Positions 13,820 to 14,571 of a stretch of 14,571 nt of DNA are shown here, one piece after another. The notes beneath the pieces are model-generated. The model ran no database searches, was not told where the DNA came from, and saw only the letters and a program-made list of their open reading frames with translations. Location: NCBI GenBank assembly GCA_902795835.1, contig CADBNA010000484.1:1-14571 (forward strand), read 5' to 3'. This stretch comes from an uncultured Lachnospiraceae bacterium. GTDB lineage: Bacteria; Bacillota_A; Clostridia; Lachnospirales; Lachnospiraceae. How positions within the stretch are numbered: the first letter of the stretch is position 1; every line of letters begins with the position of its first letter. Position numbers and translations under genes: made by a program.

Positions 13820-14571
13820 AGATCTCCCCCCTGTTCATCCTCACTGACGCGCCGGAGTTTTGCAAAGGAAGCAAACATTCTCTTTGTGCCGGCCTTTTCA
13901 AACTCCACCGTCACCTCATAATCCTTGCCGCCGTCCTCAATCCTGGTCACCGTGCCCTCCCCGAATTTGACATGCCGGACCCGGTCTCCTTCGGCATAAT
14001 CGAGGCGCTCCGCCTTTTTCACCGTAAACTGTCTCATGGCAAACGGCTTCTGCTGTATGGTTTTTCGAAGAGAAGAAGCCGCGCCTGCCGCAGGCGAAGC
14101 ATGCACGGGGCCGTCCGCCCGTCCGAAACGGAAAATGCTGTCCGGATCGATCCGGGGAGGCTTCATAAAATTGCGCACATCTGTCGTCTCACGCTCGAGT
14201 TCAATGTACTCCCTGGGTATTTCCCGGACAAACCGGGACGCCGTCAGAAACTGCGGATCGCCCCGCACCATCCGCATCTGCGCGGCGGTCAGGGTCAGAT
14301 CCTTTCTGGCCCGCGTGATGCCTACATAGCAGAGCCTGCGCTCTTCCTCTATCTCCTCATTGTCGCTTTCCTCATCTCCGTATGCGGAGTGGATGGCCAT
14401 ATAGCTCGGAAATGTATTTTCTTCCATACCGGTGAGATAGACAGAGTCAAATTCCAGGCCCTTGGCGCTGTGCAGCGTCATCAGAAGGACGTAGTCACCG
14501 TCCGGATCCACCGTATCAATATCCGCCACAAGCGATACCTGCTGCAGGAATTCACTGAGGTGCTCCCTGCC
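13816..14571 (-). CDS. pcrA: ATP-dependent DNA helicase PcrA/UvrD, C-terminal part
   Basis: The window holds only the last 251 codons; the frame stays open to the window edge. It includes helicase motif V (LHSAKGLEF, fragment residues 33-41) and motif VI (RRLCYVGITRARKDL, 78-92) of superfamily 1A. It ends with the PcrA-type Tudor-like domain (about 195-240, VRHVKFGEGTVTRIEDGGKDYEVTVEF), which in the family contacts RNA polymerase. The protein is a 3'-5' helicase of repair and replication. A Val codon (GTG) at 14529 is internal, not a start. The stop overlaps the phosphodiesterase start by 4 bases. pcrA rather than uvrD/rep is chosen from the likely Firmicute host and the C-terminal domain. 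Confidence 0.93.
   Translation of the reverse strand, partial: GREHLSEFLQQVSLVADIDTVDPDGDYVLLMTLHSAKGLEFDSVYLTGMEENTFPSYMAIHSAYGDEESDNEEIEEERRLCYVGITRARKDLTLTAAQMRMVRGDPQFLTASRFVREIPREYIELERETTDVRNFMKPPRIDPDSIFRFGRADGPVHASPAAGAASSLRKTIQQKPFAMRQFTVKKAERLDYAEGDRVRHVKFGEGTVTRIEDGGKDYEVTVEFEKAGTKRMFASFAKLRRVSEDEQGGDL

Overview
The window looks like part of a low-GC-phylum (Firmicutes) anaerobe, most likely a Lachnospiraceae-type clostridium with moderately high GC. The signs are strong AGGAGG-type ribosome binding sites, a clostridial single-chain PurL (about 1250 aa), a ClpC-type AAA+ unfoldase with radA downstream, a BdhA/YqhD-like iron alcohol dehydrogenase and a small SEC-C zinc protein. This assignment is inferred from gene types, not from a search.

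Left part (1-3326): a DMT/EamA transporter (+) converges on an iron-containing alcohol dehydrogenase (-), with stop codons overlapping by a few bases. A 422-bp divergent intergenic region follows. It carries a likely extended -10 promoter for the dehydrogenase, a perfect 14-bp inverted repeat lying on a second extended -10 element, and a potentially structured leader. It leads into a + strand gene that fuses an XRE-type helix-turn-helix to an HD domain with all the catalytic residues of RSH/MESH1-type alarmone hydrolases. Its stop abuts the stop of radA within one TGATCA.

Right part (3327-14571): everything is on the minus strand and reads pcrA (3' part only) -> glycerophosphodiester phosphodiesterase -> PAP2 membrane phosphatase -> purL -> SEC-C protein -> clpC -> radA. 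The first junctions are tightly coupled (GTGA and ATGA overlaps, then gaps of 15-28 bp), so pcrA through clpC is probably one transcription unit. It combines DNA repair, phospholipid metabolism, purine synthesis and protein quality control. The PAP2 protein ends in seven tandem acidic heptapeptides encoded by 21-bp repeats.

The clpC-radA spacer (about 630 bp) holds no convincing gene. It contains two adjacent elements of 237 and 238 bp, each closed by a long near-perfect inverted repeat and filled with nested hairpins. These are the least explained sequences here and could be mobile or dispersed palindromic repeats, or structured RNAs. The window shows no obvious phage, CRISPR or defence island. 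The most interesting unexplained signals are the two closed elements, the HTH-alarmone hydrolase fusion with its promoter palindrome, and the PAP2 repeat tail.
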